DNA of 64,000 nt from an uncultured Pseudomonadota bacterium (GTDB taxonomy: Bacteria; Myxococcota_A; UBA796; GCA-2862545). Positions 1 to 8,461 of this stretch are shown here, one piece after another. The stretch is from assembly GCA_913061235.1 (NCBI GenBank), contig CAJXTB010000006.1:1-64000 (forward strand). Reading direction: 5' to 3'. Under the pieces are notes generated by a model. It searched no databases. It saw only the letters and a program-made list of their open reading frames with translations, and was not told the DNA's origin. Positions within the stretch are counted from its first letter, which is position 1, and the number at the start of each line of letters is the position of its first letter. Both the position numbers and the translations under genes were made by a program.

Positions 1-230
1 AACCCCAACCACCACACCCCAAGAAGCTGTGGGGCCCGGGGCCCCGCTGGCTTCAAGCCGTGCCACACCCTACGAACCCGAACCCGCCAGCACCAAGCTC
101 TTCACATAAGGAAGCTGGATCTGCTCAGCAGAATCGGTTCACAGCGCCGGAGGCCGCGACCGCAGCGACCTCTTGGTCGCTAGGGAGCGTACTCCAAGCT
201 GTGGGCCGATTCTGCAGCAGAGGCAGTTTC
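1..230. other. Left-edge intergenic stretch with small hairpins
   Basis: I see no convincing gene here. Open frames run through on the plus strand, but they have no family resemblance and one runs antisense into the propeller gene. The stretch holds three short perfect hairpins: CCCCA/TGGGG at 17-34, GGGGC/GCCCC at 31-45, and AGCGACC-TCTT-GGTCGCT at 164-181. The last lies just past the stop of the minus-strand propeller gene and could help end its transcript, but no T-tract follows it on that strand. Confidence 0.4.
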
Positions 231-1112
231 CTATTCTTCCCAGGTCCAGATCTGGAGGCGATCACCACCCGTCGCCAGCCATCGACCCCGTGTACTAAAG
301 GCCACGCCAGTCACGGGGTGATTGAACGCTTTCACTAAGTCCGGATGGACGCGCTTGTCGATCTGGTCGAGGTGCGCCAACGCCACTGCACCATGGCGGG
401 TACCCAAGCCAATGAGCCGGCCGTCTGCACTCACATCGCCAGCGGTCAGCTCTGGCATGCGCATGGACCGAGGAGCGCCACCCTGCAGTGTCCACACGGC
501 GAGGCCCGTAGTGGTCAGACCCAAGATGCGTTCGTTGGCGCGCATCAAACGATGTGCTGTAGGCAGAATCTTACTGAAATGGGCGTTCTTGCCGAACTTC
601 ACCACTTCTAGGCCGGCCTGCGTGCTGCGAGCCAGCAGCAAGCTCTTGCCGTTGGGCACAGCAATGACGTTGGACGGCAGGCGAACCCGCGCACGGACGT
701 CGTTGCCGTTGAGGACCAGCAGCATGCGCTTCTCAGCACCGTCTCCCAGCATGACGACGTACTCGCCCAGGAAAAAGGCATCGATGTTGCCGAAGAAGGA
801 GTGGCGGCCGTGATGGAGGACTTCGCCACCCAGCTCGCCGACGCGCCAGGTGCCGTTTCGGGCGACGATGAGGTAGCGCTTTCGGTCCTCATGAATGTCG
901 AGAACGGCGGCTTCACCAACATCTTGGGCAACGATGCGGGTGCCGAGAATAGGGTCAACGCTGGTGAGCTGGCCATCGCGTGTACTGACGATGAGCTGCT
1001 CGCGCTTGGGGACCCACTTGAGCGCCGTTGGGTACGAAACAGGCGGACGCAGCACGGCCTCTAGGCCTTGCCGCTCGTGCAGATAGTGTGCGTCCGTTCC
1101 TTCACGCGTCAT
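231..1112 (-). CDS. WD40-like beta-propeller protein
   Basis: The product is 293 aa with no signal peptide or membrane segment. It is built of repeated short strands typical of WD40/PQQ-like propellers, for example LTAGDVSADGRLIGLGT near residue 225 and VTGVAFSTRGRWLATGG near 272, ending in an IWTW blade close. It probably acts as a cytoplasmic protein-binding scaffold; no catalytic motif is visible. It is the last gene of a three-gene minus-strand operon (exonuclease, purF, propeller). Its ATG shares one base with the purF stop (TAATG at 1110-1114), so translation is likely coupled. Its partner is unknown. The fold call is fairly safe; any role in purine metabolism would be a guess from position only. 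Confidence 0.7.
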   Translation of the reverse strand: MTREGTDAHYLHERQGLEAVLRPPVSYPTALKWVPKREQLIVSTRDGQLTSVDPILGTRIVAQDVGEAAVLDIHEDRKRYLIVARNGTWRVGELGGEVLHHGRHSFFGNIDAFFLGEYVVMLGDGAEKRMLLVLNGNDVRARVRLPSNVIAVPNGKSLLLARSTQAGLEVVKFGKNAHFSKILPTAHRLMRANERILGLTTTGLAVWTLQGGAPRSMRMPELTAGDVSADGRLIGLGTRHGAVALAHLDQIDKRVHPDLVKAFNHPVTGVAFSTRGRWLATGGDRLQIWTWEE

Positions 1113-2554
1113 TACTGTGGAACATCTCCATGATTCGGACGTCGGTTACGCTGGATCAGTTCGCGCTCGTGGTCGTTGAGAAGCACCGGGTAGTCCCCAT
1201 CGAAACATGCCGCGCACAATGAAGTGCCAACGGCCGTCGCGAGCCCTTGGCGGGAAAGATAGGTCACAGAGTCTACGCCAAAGTGTGACCGGAGGGTGGA
1301 CTCGAGCCCCTGAGGCCCAGCCGTGTTGGCGATTAGCTCATCTTGGGTTGGCATGTCGATCCCGTAGAAACAGGGATGCTTGACCGGTGGCGAGCAGACA
1401 GCGAGGTGGATTTCTTTTGGCCCAAGCGATTGAACCAACGCGGCGATGCGGCGCATGGTCGAGCCGCGCACCACGCTGTCGTCTACCAAGAGAACGCGTT
1501 TGTCTTCGAAGACTTCTCGGATGGGATTGAGCTTGAGGCGCAGAGCGGCGTCGCGCGTTGTGGCGTCGGGCATGATGAAGGTACGTTTGCTGTAGCGATT
1601 CTTGATGAATCCTTCGCGGTGCGGAATGCCGAGTCGTTCCGACATGGCCTGGGCTGCGGGACGAGACGTGTCCGGAATGGGGACGATGACATCAGCCTGA
1701 TGGCCGCGCTCGAGCCACTCTTGCGCCAGGATGTCGCCCATGTTCCAGCGGGTAGCGGTGACGCGTAGCTTCTCAATCCGGCTGTCCGGACGGGCGAAGT
1801 ACACGTTTTCAAAGGAGCACGCCCGTGAGGTGCGGCTGGTGATGGTGTAGGTGGTGGGCTCCTTCCCGTGTCGCAGGAAAACGATGCTGCCACCTGGGAC
1901 ATCACCGATCAAGCTTGCTCCCAGCGCGTCCAGTGCCACGCTCTCCGAGGCAACGGCCCAGTCTTGGCCCCGACGGCCGTAGACTGCGGGTCTGATGCCG
2001 TGCGGATCGCGAAAACAGAGCACGGTGTCGGCGCCTGCGACTTGGAGCGAGACCACCACTGTGTATGCGCCCTGTACCGCTTGCATGACCTCGGTCACCG
2101 CGGCCACGACAACATCGTCGCTCCGAGCACCGCCGCGGGTCGCGAGGGCATGAGCGAGCAACAACAGGATCAGCTCACCGTCGTTGCGTGACACAGGCAT
2201 CAGACCGAGTGCGTGAACGCGGCGCAGCAGGGAATCGGTGTTGGTCAGGTTGCCATTGTGAGCGACCGCAATGCCCCCCATGCGCGTGATGAACGGATGC
2301 GCTTCGGCGGCGCTGTTGCTGCCGTGGGTCGGATAGCGCACATGGCCAATGCCGCTGTGGCCGGTGTGGGTCCGAACAGCTTGTGCGGGAATAGCCTGGT
2401 CTACGGTGCCAGAGGCCTTGGTCAAGGTCACCTGGTTCCCGTCTCGAGTGGCGATTCCAGCGGCGTCCTGGCCACGATGCTGCATGGCGAAAAGAGCGAT
2501 GGTGAGGCGACGAGCTACCGGCGTGTTGGACGCAATGCCTACGACGCCACACAT
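1112..2554 (-). CDS. purF: Amidophosphoribosyltransferase (PurF)
   Basis: This enzyme makes 5-phosphoribosylamine from PRPP and glutamine, the first committed step of purine synthesis, in the cytoplasm. At 480 aa it is of normal length. Cys2 follows the initiator Met directly, so it is the Ntn glutaminase nucleophile and there is no propeptide. RGQDAAGIA (28-36), the N-terminal glutaminase fold and the PRPP loop VLLVDDSVVRGST (354-366) are clear. Four cysteines at 246, 395, 447 and 450 (the last two as CAAC) match the positions that hold the 4Fe-4S cluster in Bacillus-type PurF. A GGAG Shine-Dalgarno sits inside the upstream exonuclease gene, which overlaps it by 16 bases. Confidence 0.97.
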   Translation of the reverse strand: MCGVVGIASNTPVARRLTIALFAMQHRGQDAAGIATRDGNQVTLTKASGTVDQAIPAQAVRTHTGHSGIGHVRYPTHGSNSAAEAHPFITRMGGIAVAHNGNLTNTDSLLRRVHALGLMPVSRNDGELILLLLAHALATRGGARSDDVVVAAVTEVMQAVQGAYTVVVSLQVAGADTVLCFRDPHGIRPAVYGRRGQDWAVASESVALDALGASLIGDVPGGSIVFLRHGKEPTTYTITSRTSRACSFENVYFARPDSRIEKLRVTATRWNMGDILAQEWLERGHQADVIVPIPDTSRPAAQAMSERLGIPHREGFIKNRYSKRTFIMPDATTRDAALRLKLNPIREVFEDKRVLLVDDSVVRGSTMRRIAALVQSLGPKEIHLAVCSPPVKHPCFYGIDMPTQDELIANTAGPQGLESTLRSHFGVDSVTYLSRQGLATAVGTSLCAACFDGDYPVLLNDHERELIQRNRRPNHGDVPQ

Positions 2555-3120
2555 GATGGTCTCCGTCGAAGCAGCTCAATGAGGATGTGGGCTTGGTACC
2601 AAGCATCGTAGTCGGCGCGATGGACCTGGGTTGTGTCCTGTTCGGGCAGGTTGAGCTCCGCCTGCAAGACCTCTTTGCTCGAATCAAGCCAATGCACGCC
2701 GAGCACGCCAGTAGCGAGCGCTTTGGTGTCCAGGGCCTTGTAGCCAAATGGGTTGGTCTTTCCAGCGTCGTGATACGCGTAGCTGACGAACGACCAATCG
2801 AAGGGAGCGTTGTGGCCCACAAAGACGGGCGAACTACCCGCGTCGCATGTGCGCGCGACGAAGGCAGACAACGCTTCCAGCGCGTCGTCCATTGGCGTTC
2901 CGTCCCGCTTGAGACGCTCGATGTCCAGGCCGTTGACAGCCATTGCACCCGCATCGACCCGCGGTGCGGTCGGGATGATCTCCACGTAGAACTTCTCGCC
3001 AATGGCCAAGTCGTCTGCCGTACCCCGCACAACGACCGCACCCAGCGAGATCATGTCGTACAGGTGTGGAACCGGGCCCGAACACTCAATGTCCACACAG
3101 TAGAACGTCGCGCGTGGCAT
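2539..3120 (-). CDS. DEDDh-family 3'-5' exonuclease (DnaQ/RNase T-like)
   Basis: The product is a stand-alone 193-aa exonuclease domain. The catalytic acids are visible: D10 and E12 in VDIECSG, D108 in VGHNAPFDWSF, and H167 with D172 in HRADYDA. This is the DEDDh arrangement of DnaQ, RNase T and oligoribonuclease-type nucleases, which remove nucleotides from 3' ends of DNA or RNA using two metal ions. No polymerase or other domain is attached, so the substrate is open. The ATG at 3118-3120 has a strong GGAGG six bases upstream. The gene heads the operon with purF and diverges from the protease gene at 3192 across about 71 bases. Confidence 0.85.
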   Translation of the reverse strand: MPRATFYCVDIECSGPVPHLYDMISLGAVVVRGTADDLAIGEKFYVEIIPTAPRVDAGAMAVNGLDIERLKRDGTPMDDALEALSAFVARTCDAGSSPVFVGHNAPFDWSFVSYAYHDAGKTNPFGYKALDTKALATGVLGVHWLDSSKEVLQAELNLPEQDTTQVHRADYDAWYQAHILIELLRRRPSCVAS

Positions 3121-3191
3121 CTAGGCCTCCGTACGTGTTCGGTAGCCATCCCGATGGACCGGTGCCACCGGTTGTGGGGTCTGTGTTCACA

Positions 3192-4316
3192 ATGATGAGA
3201 GAACGCACGAAAGGAATCGTCGATGCGGTGGTTGCGAGCGTGGCTTTGCTGCCCGCACTTGGCGTGTTCGCTGCATTCATTGGGTTGGGCCTGCACCGAA
3301 ACGTGGCAACGGGTGTGCTTGTTGCGACAGCCTCCGCATTGGTCTTCGGGCCGCCGGTTGCGCTGGGACTCACTGCGCGTGACCGGAAAGGACTCGTAAT
3401 GGGGGCTTCCGGGGTGCTGTGGTCGCTGTTTCTGTTCATGGCGATTCCAGTGTATTTCCCGCAAGAACGCGTGGATGCGATGGCGTCTGGTCTGGCGGTT
3501 CTACGCCTCGGACCCGCGTGGCAGGGCATGGCGCGTGACGTGGCTGAGGCCATGCCAGAAGACCCTGGATTGTCGCGGCCTCAGGTGCCGGAAGCGGTGG
3601 CGACCCCAGAGCCCGAGATTCACCCGCCCCTCGACCTCGCAGATGACCAGATTGCGTTGCCGTTTGAAGGGGAGGGCAGACGCTTGGCGGTCCCGGTTGT
3701 GTTCGAGCACAACGGCCGCTCGGTCGAGACGTGGATGATGCTGGACACCGGCGCGACCTACACGACTCTGCCGCGTTCCGTTCTGTATGAGCTGGGGGTT
3801 GAGCCGGGCGACGACGCCCCCGTTCTGACGTTGCACACCGCAAACGGTGACCGTCAGGCATCCTTTGCACTGACGGATACGGTGTGGCTCGGCAATCTGC
3901 CGCTCAATGGTGTGGCACTTGCCGAGTGTAATGAGTGTGTATCGGGTGAGGTCAGCGGACTGCTTGGGCTCAACGTCACCGGCGGCTACAACCTGACCAT
4001 CGACAGCGACCGAAAGGAAGTGGTGTTCACCGAGCGCGCTGCGCGTCAACAACACCTCGATGTGTCGCCCTTCACAGACGTTGGTGCCAGGTTTACGCGC
4101 TTTCCCGGCGGCCGGGTAGAGGTCGAGGTCACAGTGGACAACGACAGCCCACGGTTCATCTCCAAGGCGGTCGGAGAGGTCTCGTGTGACGGTGGTTCGT
4201 GGCGTATTGAGGTCTTTGACATCCCTGCTGGAAGCACGCGATCGGTCATGGAGCGCTTGCCCGGTCATGAGCGTTGTGAGAGCTACCGAATTTCGCTTGT
4301 CGACGCGAGCTGGTAG
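3192..4316 (+). CDS. Membrane-anchored retropepsin-like aspartyl protease
   Basis: The product is 374 aa from the ATG at 3192; the longer open frame upstream lacks a signal or ribosome site. Three hydrophobic segments (about 12-33, 39-61, 67-88) form a membrane anchor. A proline-rich linker follows, then a single-copy clan AA aspartyl protease domain with the active site WMMLDTGATYTTLP (D185 of the DTG) and the later GLLGLNV element. Such proteases act as dimers, so two copies would have to meet at the membrane. A C-terminal 90-residue beta-rich tail with two Cys pairs is of unknown use. The protease domain probably faces the periplasm. The next gene starts 18 bases downstream and may be co-transcribed. 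Confidence 0.8.
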   Translation: MMRERTKGIVDAVVASVALLPALGVFAAFIGLGLHRNVATGVLVATASALVFGPPVALGLTARDRKGLVMGASGVLWSLFLFMAIPVYFPQERVDAMASGLAVLRLGPAWQGMARDVAEAMPEDPGLSRPQVPEAVATPEPEIHPPLDLADDQIALPFEGEGRRLAVPVVFEHNGRSVETWMMLDTGATYTTLPRSVLYELGVEPGDDAPVLTLHTANGDRQASFALTDTVWLGNLPLNGVALAECNECVSGEVSGLLGLNVTGGYNLTIDSDRKEVVFTERAARQQHLDVSPFTDVGARFTRFPGGRVEVEVTVDNDSPRFISKAVGEVSCDGGSWRIEVFDIPAGSTRSVMERLPGHERCESYRISLVDASW

Positions 4317-4334
4317 CGGCGATATCCGGCGCGC

Positions 4335-4901
4335 ATGTCAAATACCTACATCGATAGAGATACTGTCCACGCTTGGTCCGATGAAATCGGTGAACAAGCT
4401 CCTGTCCACCAGTCCGCTCTCACGCGGCTTCTCAAGCAGCAGCGTCGTCTGACGCGCTTTGTGGAAGAGAACCACGAGAGCATGGCGGGTCCAACCGCTG
4501 GCGTGTCGGTTTACCTATTCGGTGTACTCGCGCGCATGTTCGACCTGGCTCCCGGCCGGCTGAAGAACGCAACGTGGGAACAGATTCGCGCTGCTGAAGC
4601 ACGGATTGGCGGAGTCGTTGGCGACTTGTTGCCGCCGGATGACGGCTTTGCCGAGCGCGTGCGCAAGGTAGAGTGGCGCGCCCAGCCGCACATGTTGGAC
4701 GAAGCCTTGATGGCCTTGTTCGACGCCCCCAAGGCGGCGGACGAAGAAGTCGAGCTCGACACTGACGAAGCTGTGAAGGTTTTCCTTCTCATGTGGGTCG
4801 CTACAGAAGTTCTCGACGCCTGCTGGAACCCGTCCAAGGGCTTCGAAGGCGAGACTAGCTACACGTACAAGCACATCGAGCCGACTCCTCCTAGCGAGTA
4901 G
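4335..4901 (+). CDS. Hypothetical soluble protein, 188 aa
   Basis: I do not recognise this family. The product is predicted to be soluble and helical. Charged helices surround a hydrophobic patch near 58-70 (VYLFGVLARMF) and an acidic stretch around 140-150 (DEEVELDTDEAV). It has no signal peptide, no cofactor motif and one Cys (WDACWN region). It begins 18 bases after the aspartyl protease gene on the same strand, so a shared transcript is likely. No clear Shine-Dalgarno precedes its ATG, which fits translation following on from the upstream gene. Confidence 0.6.
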   Translation: MSNTYIDRDTVHAWSDEIGEQAPVHQSALTRLLKQQRRLTRFVEENHESMAGPTAGVSVYLFGVLARMFDLAPGRLKNATWEQIRAAEARIGGVVGDLLPPDDGFAERVRKVEWRAQPHMLDEALMALFDAPKAADEEVELDTDEAVKVFLLMWVATEVLDACWNPSKGFEGETSYTYKHIEPTPPSE

Positions 4902-4917
4902 TCGCTGCTCTGAGGTG

Positions 4918-5535
4918 CTACCCGCCGATGTCTTCGAGGGTCAGCGGCGGCGCTTGACGCCAGATAGCTGCCACGACTCGTAGGCGGCTAGGATTGCTTG
5001 CGGGTGTTCCGTGCTCCCGGGCAATCTTGATTCCGCGCATCCACACCCATGACGGTTTGTGCGCGGCAATAGCGTCGACGATTGCTGAGGGTAGGTCATC
5101 TACGATGATCTGACAGCGCTCTTCTGCTTCCCGAAGCGTCTGGAAGAGGTGTTTGGCCTTTCCGTCGTCCGCTTCGGTGAGGGTTGGGAAGACTCGCAGG
5201 TGGCGGCCATTGTGCTCGGCCAGCCGAACATTCTGCTGCTTTGCACCCAGCTCCGGCATGGCCGGCAACCATGAGATGTGCGCGACGTGAGTGGTCGCTG
5301 GCGTGGTCTCGTCGGCGGAGTCGGCGAACACTGAGTCCTGCACCGGGATGAGCTCCCAGCCACGCATGGGCCTGTTTTCTGTTCGGTTCAGCAACATCTG
5401 GGCGCGAAGCATCCAACCATCACGAGCGCCGAGAACACTCAAGCAGTCTGGATGTATCTGACGTAGACGTCCTGGGATGTCCCCGTTGATACAGGCCAAG
5501 TTCCATTGGGCCATCTGTCGATCGAGCGCTGTCAT
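4918..5535 (-). CDS. Hypothetical protein, 205 aa
   Basis: I do not recognise a family. The protein is soluble, with no signal peptide. The N-terminal part (MTALDRQMAQWNLACINGD) resembles the opening helix of small SnoaL/NTF2-like domains, but the catalytic pocket cannot be judged by eye. The rest is mixed helix and strand with many Trp and His. The start at 5535 is supported by AGGA seven bases upstream. It converges with the plus-strand gene ending at 4901, leaving 16 bases between the stop codons. Confidence 0.55.
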   Translation of the reverse strand: MTALDRQMAQWNLACINGDIPGRLRQIHPDCLSVLGARDGWMLRAQMLLNRTENRPMRGWELIPVQDSVFADSADETTPATTHVAHISWLPAMPELGAKQQNVRLAEHNGRHLRVFPTLTEADDGKAKHLFQTLREAEERCQIIVDDLPSAIVDAIAAHKPSWVWMRGIKIAREHGTPASNPSRLRVVAAIWRQAPPLTLEDIGG

Positions 5536-5588
5536 GTTGGTCCTAGCTGATTGGCAGGCCGTTTAACGTCCTTGCCACTGGAGGGAGC

Positions 5589-5634
5589 GGCCGTTCCCGG
5601 AGCCCGCTCTGGGCCAGGAACGGCCATCTTTTTT
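5589..5634 (+). terminator. Intrinsic-terminator-like hairpin with T6
   Basis: A perfect 9-bp stem GGCCGTTCC/GGAACGGCC (5589-5597 with 5617-5625) carries an inner GCCC/GGGC stem in its loop. It is followed by ATC and six Ts (5629-5634). The T-run makes it a terminator for plus-strand transcription, yet both neighbours are on the minus strand. For the minus-strand collagen-like transcript the stem could still form, but without a U-tract. It may block antisense transcription. Confidence 0.6.
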
Positions 5635-5641
5635 GCTGGAT

Positions 5642-6889
5642 TTATTGCAAGCGGCAGCAACGCGACCGAACGCGAGAGCGGGTGAGTGCGCTCTGCCCGC
5701 ATCCTGCGTCAGACTGTTGAAAGTCCGCGATTCCTGTGTTGACGTAGCCCGACCCGCACCCTGGAATAATGGGTGATTGGTAGGTTGAACAAGACGACTG
5801 AAAGCTGCCCCAACCCGTTGTGTAGCAGCCGATGTTTGCACTGACGCCGCTCACTCCCTGTGGACCCTGTGGTCCGGTCGCACCTCGTGCACCCGTGGCT
5901 CCGGTACTCCCTGTCGGTCCACGCGCTCCGGTTGAGCCTGTGGCCCCCGTTGGCCCGCTGGGTCCTCGTGCTCCGGTTGCGCCCTGTGCTCCGGTCGGTC
6001 CACGCGATCCGGTCGCGCCTTGCGGTCCTGTTGAGCCTTGTGCGCCGGTAGGTCCACGTCCTCCGGTTGCGCCTTGGGGGCCGGTTTCGCCTTGCGGTCC
6101 TGTTGAGCCTTGTGCGCCGGTGGGTCCACGTGCTCCAGTTGCACCTTGCGGCCCGCGGTCACCGATATCTCCCTGTGCCCCGGTCGCGCCAGGAGTCCCC
6201 TGCGGCCCCGTTGATCCGGTCGCACCGCGAGATCCGGTTGCACCTTGCGGTCCGGTCGGGCCTCGGCCCCCGGTTTCACCCTGCGCCCCGCGGTCGCCTG
6301 CGACTCCCTGTGGTCCGGTCTCACCCTGGGACCCGGTCGACCCCTGCGCGCCTCTTGGCCCTTGCGGACCCACCAAGCCTGTGGGGGAGCCAACCCAGGC
6401 GCCACTTGTGTCAATGACGGCGGAACCATCGACAGCGAGCGCCCCGACGTCGACGGACTGACTGCCGAGGGTCGTCAATGTGGACTGCACGGAGTCGTCG
6501 ACGATGTCCTGCGGGGTCTGTCCAGCGAGCGTTGCACTGTCGTTGGCGTTCAACGCATACGGAACGCTGGCGAGAGGAGTGCGGGACAGAGAGGTACCGG
6601 CAATGCTCACCCCGACCCAGCGTCCGCCTTCGTCGAGGCCGGCACCGTCTAGGTCGCTCTGCTCGCCAAGAGTGACTGCGAAGGCACCGTTACTGAGCCG
6701 TACTTCGTGCGTCTCGGCCCAGACAGCGGAGCGCGCGCTCTGGCTGTCGAACACACCCACTTCAATGGTGTACATGCCGTTGAGCGGGCCACCGGCAGCA
6801 TCCAGCAGGCGTCCTTGGTAGGTCACGGTGTTGGGTGCAGCGAGCGCTGTCAGTGGCAGCATCAACAGAAGAGCAAGTGAATGACGCAT
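5642..6889 (-). CDS. Secreted collagen-like repeat protein
   Basis: The product is 415 aa. A Sec signal peptide (about 1-18, cleaved near ALAAPN) leads a beta-rich N-domain ([16 protein letters not shown], residues 23-38) of a kind often found ahead of bacterial collagen tails. Then come about 59 uninterrupted G-X-Y triplets (171-347) rich in GPQ, GAT, GPT and GAR, followed by a 65-residue cysteine-rich end with six Cys. The triplets should form a triple helix, making a trimeric extracellular or surface fibre. The C-terminal cysteines could lock the trimer. A GGGGGA ribosome site lies five bases before the ATG. It appears monocistronic; argH ends 45 bases upstream. Confidence 0.85.
   Translation of the reverse strand: MRHSLALLLMLPLTALAAPNTVTYQGRLLDAAGGPLNGMYTIEVGVFDSQSARSAVWAETHEVRLSNGAFAVTLGEQSDLDGAGLDEGGRWVGVSIAGTSLSRTPLASVPYALNANDSATLAGQTPQDIVDDSVQSTLTTLGSQSVDVGALAVDGSAVIDTSGAWVGSPTGLVGPQGPRGAQGSTGSQGETGPQGVAGDRGAQGETGGRGPTGPQGATGSRGATGSTGPQGTPGATGAQGDIGDRGPQGATGARGPTGAQGSTGPQGETGPQGATGGRGPTGAQGSTGPQGATGSRGPTGAQGATGARGPSGPTGATGSTGARGPTGSTGATGARGATGPQGPQGVSGVSANIGCYTTGWGSFQSSCSTYQSPIIPGCGSGYVNTGIADFQQSDAGCGQSALTRSRVRSRCCRLQ
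5849..6379 (-). repeat. Degenerate 9-bp tandem repeats coding for G-X-Y
   Basis: This is the collagen-coding part of the gene above, made of 9-base units with a fixed Gly codon and a few favoured X-Y pairs. Longer blocks recur, such as [18 protein letters not shown]-like units near residues 200 and 262, showing recent internal duplication. The region should be prone to slippage and length variation. The opposite strand gives a Pro/Val-rich open frame that is not a gene. Confidence 0.85.
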
Positions 6890-6934
6890 GAAGTCCCCCG
6901 AGTTCAGGGGCTACTGTAGTTCAGCGGCGCGCCG

Positions 6935-8317
6935 CTAGTCGGAGGAAGTTCCCAACCAGGCGTGAAGGGCCGATACCTGTGCGGACACTTGGGACATGGC
7001 GGTTCCGCCCAGGCTCGTGCGTCTGTCGGCGGCGGAGCGCGGGTCTAGCCAGGTCAGAGCGTCGTCTGCGAAACCGTCATGGAACGTTCGCAGGTCCGCT
7101 AGTGTCAACGCGTCAAAGCCAATGCCCTGCGCTTCACAGTAGGCCACGATTCGACCGCTCACATGGTGTGCAGTTCGGAAGGGCACGCCCTGAGTCACGA
7201 GGTGGTCGGCAAGCTCCGTGGCCAGCAAGAAGTCGCCGCGCAGCACATCTTCGTAGCGATCCCGGTGGACCGATAGGGTTCGCCAGACACCAGCGGTGAT
7301 GCGTGTACAGGCGAGGGTGGTGTCGATGGCGTCGAACAAGGCGGCCTTGTCTTCTTGCAAGTCCCGGTTGTACGCCAATGGCAGGCCCTTCACCATGGTC
7401 AACAACGCCGTCAGGCTGCCGAAGACCCGACCGGACTTGCCGCGAACGAGCTCGGCGGCATCTGGGTTTCGCTTCTGCGGCATGATGGACGAGCCCGTGG
7501 CGTAGGCGTCTCCCAGGCGAATGTAGCGGAACTCTTGGCTCGACCAGATCACGAGCTCTTCAGACTGACGTGACAGGTGCGACATGGCGATCGCACACGC
7601 GGCTGTGGCTTCACACAGGTGGTCGCGGGCGCTGACGGCGTCCATGGCGTTGGGAACGGGAGCCGAGAAGTTGAGCAGACGAGCGGTCTGTTCGCGGTCG
7701 ATGGGGTGGGGCGTTCCGGCCATGGCTCCTGCACCCAGAGGACAGGCGTCCAAGCGCTTGAGCACGTCTTGCGTGCGTTCGACGTCCCGCTTGACCATCC
7801 AGGCGTACGCGAGCAGGTGATGGCCCAGAAAGATAGGCTGGCCGCGCTGAAGGTGGGTGAATCCTGGCATGAGGACGTCACCGTCTTCTTCGACCCGCTC
7901 GACGAGGGCACGGACCAAGTCCATCTGCGCCTCAGCGAGGGTGTTCAGCGCGTCACGCATCCACAAGCGGACGTCTGTGGCTACCTGATCATTCCGCGAG
8001 CGGGCGGTGTGAAGCCGTGCACCGACGTCTCCGACGAGTGCGATGAGGCGGGACTCCACAGCCATGTGAATGTCTTCGGTCTCTGGACCGGGCACGTAGC
8101 GACCGTCTTCGAGCTCAGCGGCCACCGTGTCGAGGCCTGCGAGCAGCGTGGCCAGGTCTTCTGTGGTGATCAGACCCACCGTCGCCAGCATTGTCGCGTG
8201 GGCTCGGCTACCCTCGATGTCCTGGCGCCACATGCGCATGTCCACGCCCAGGCACTCGGAGAAATTCACCATATCTTGGGCGGGCCCCGCCGAGAATCGT
8301 CCGTCCCACAGTGCCAT
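6935..8317 (-). CDS. argH: Argininosuccinate lyase
   Basis: The enzyme splits argininosuccinate into arginine and fumarate, the last step of arginine synthesis, as a cytoplasmic homotetramer. The product is 460 aa, the usual length. The fumarase/aspartase-superfamily signature GSSIMPQKRNPD is intact, as are HTARSRNDQVATD and GFTHLQRGQP. I place the start at the ATG ending at 8317 (MALWDGRF). A GGGAG ribosome site sits five bases before it, and the further upstream in-frame start would be a TTG overlapping that site. No other arg gene is nearby. It diverges from the lipoprotein gene at 8462. Confidence 0.97.
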   Translation of the reverse strand: MALWDGRFSAGPAQDMVNFSECLGVDMRMWRQDIEGSRAHATMLATVGLITTEDLATLLAGLDTVAAELEDGRYVPGPETEDIHMAVESRLIALVGDVGARLHTARSRNDQVATDVRLWMRDALNTLAEAQMDLVRALVERVEEDGDVLMPGFTHLQRGQPIFLGHHLLAYAWMVKRDVERTQDVLKRLDACPLGAGAMAGTPHPIDREQTARLLNFSAPVPNAMDAVSARDHLCEATAACAIAMSHLSRQSEELVIWSSQEFRYIRLGDAYATGSSIMPQKRNPDAAELVRGKSGRVFGSLTALLTMVKGLPLAYNRDLQEDKAALFDAIDTTLACTRITAGVWRTLSVHRDRYEDVLRGDFLLATELADHLVTQGVPFRTAHHVSGRIVAYCEAQGIGFDALTLADLRTFHDGFADDALTWLDPRSAADRRTSLGGTAMSQVSAQVSALHAWLGTSSD

Positions 8318-8461
8318 GTCATCTCCCAAGTGCGTCTGGTTCAGCCGCGGACGTAGCCCATCTACCGAACCACGACGACGCGGGTTCTTGACAGGGTTGT
8401 CATTGGCAGTCGGGGCCCGTTAGATGCATATTGGCTGGCGCCGCCTCGGAGGATCTTGACC
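8318..8461. promoter_or_regulatory. Divergent argH / lipoprotein promoter region
   Basis: This 144-base spacer must hold the starts of transcription for argH (minus) and the lipoprotein (plus). A TTGACA (8388-8393) lies inside a short inverted repeat TGACA-GGGT-TGTCA (8389-8402). I do not see a well-placed -10 for it. GGAGG at 8448-8452 is the ribosome site for the lipoprotein ATG at 8462. Confidence 0.35.

Noticed and set aside
60-338. Plus-strand frame of 92 codons at the left edge
   Set aside because: Pro/Ser-rich with no family, running antisense into the propeller gene. Long open frames are common by chance in GC-rich DNA.
2175-3041. Minus-strand frame of 288 codons spanning exonuclease and purF
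   Set aside because: Arg/Ser-rich and out of phase with two clear genes.
5832-6461. Plus-strand Pro/Val-rich frame of 209 codons
   Set aside because: It is the complement of the collagen G-X-Y repeat; no start signal or independent support.
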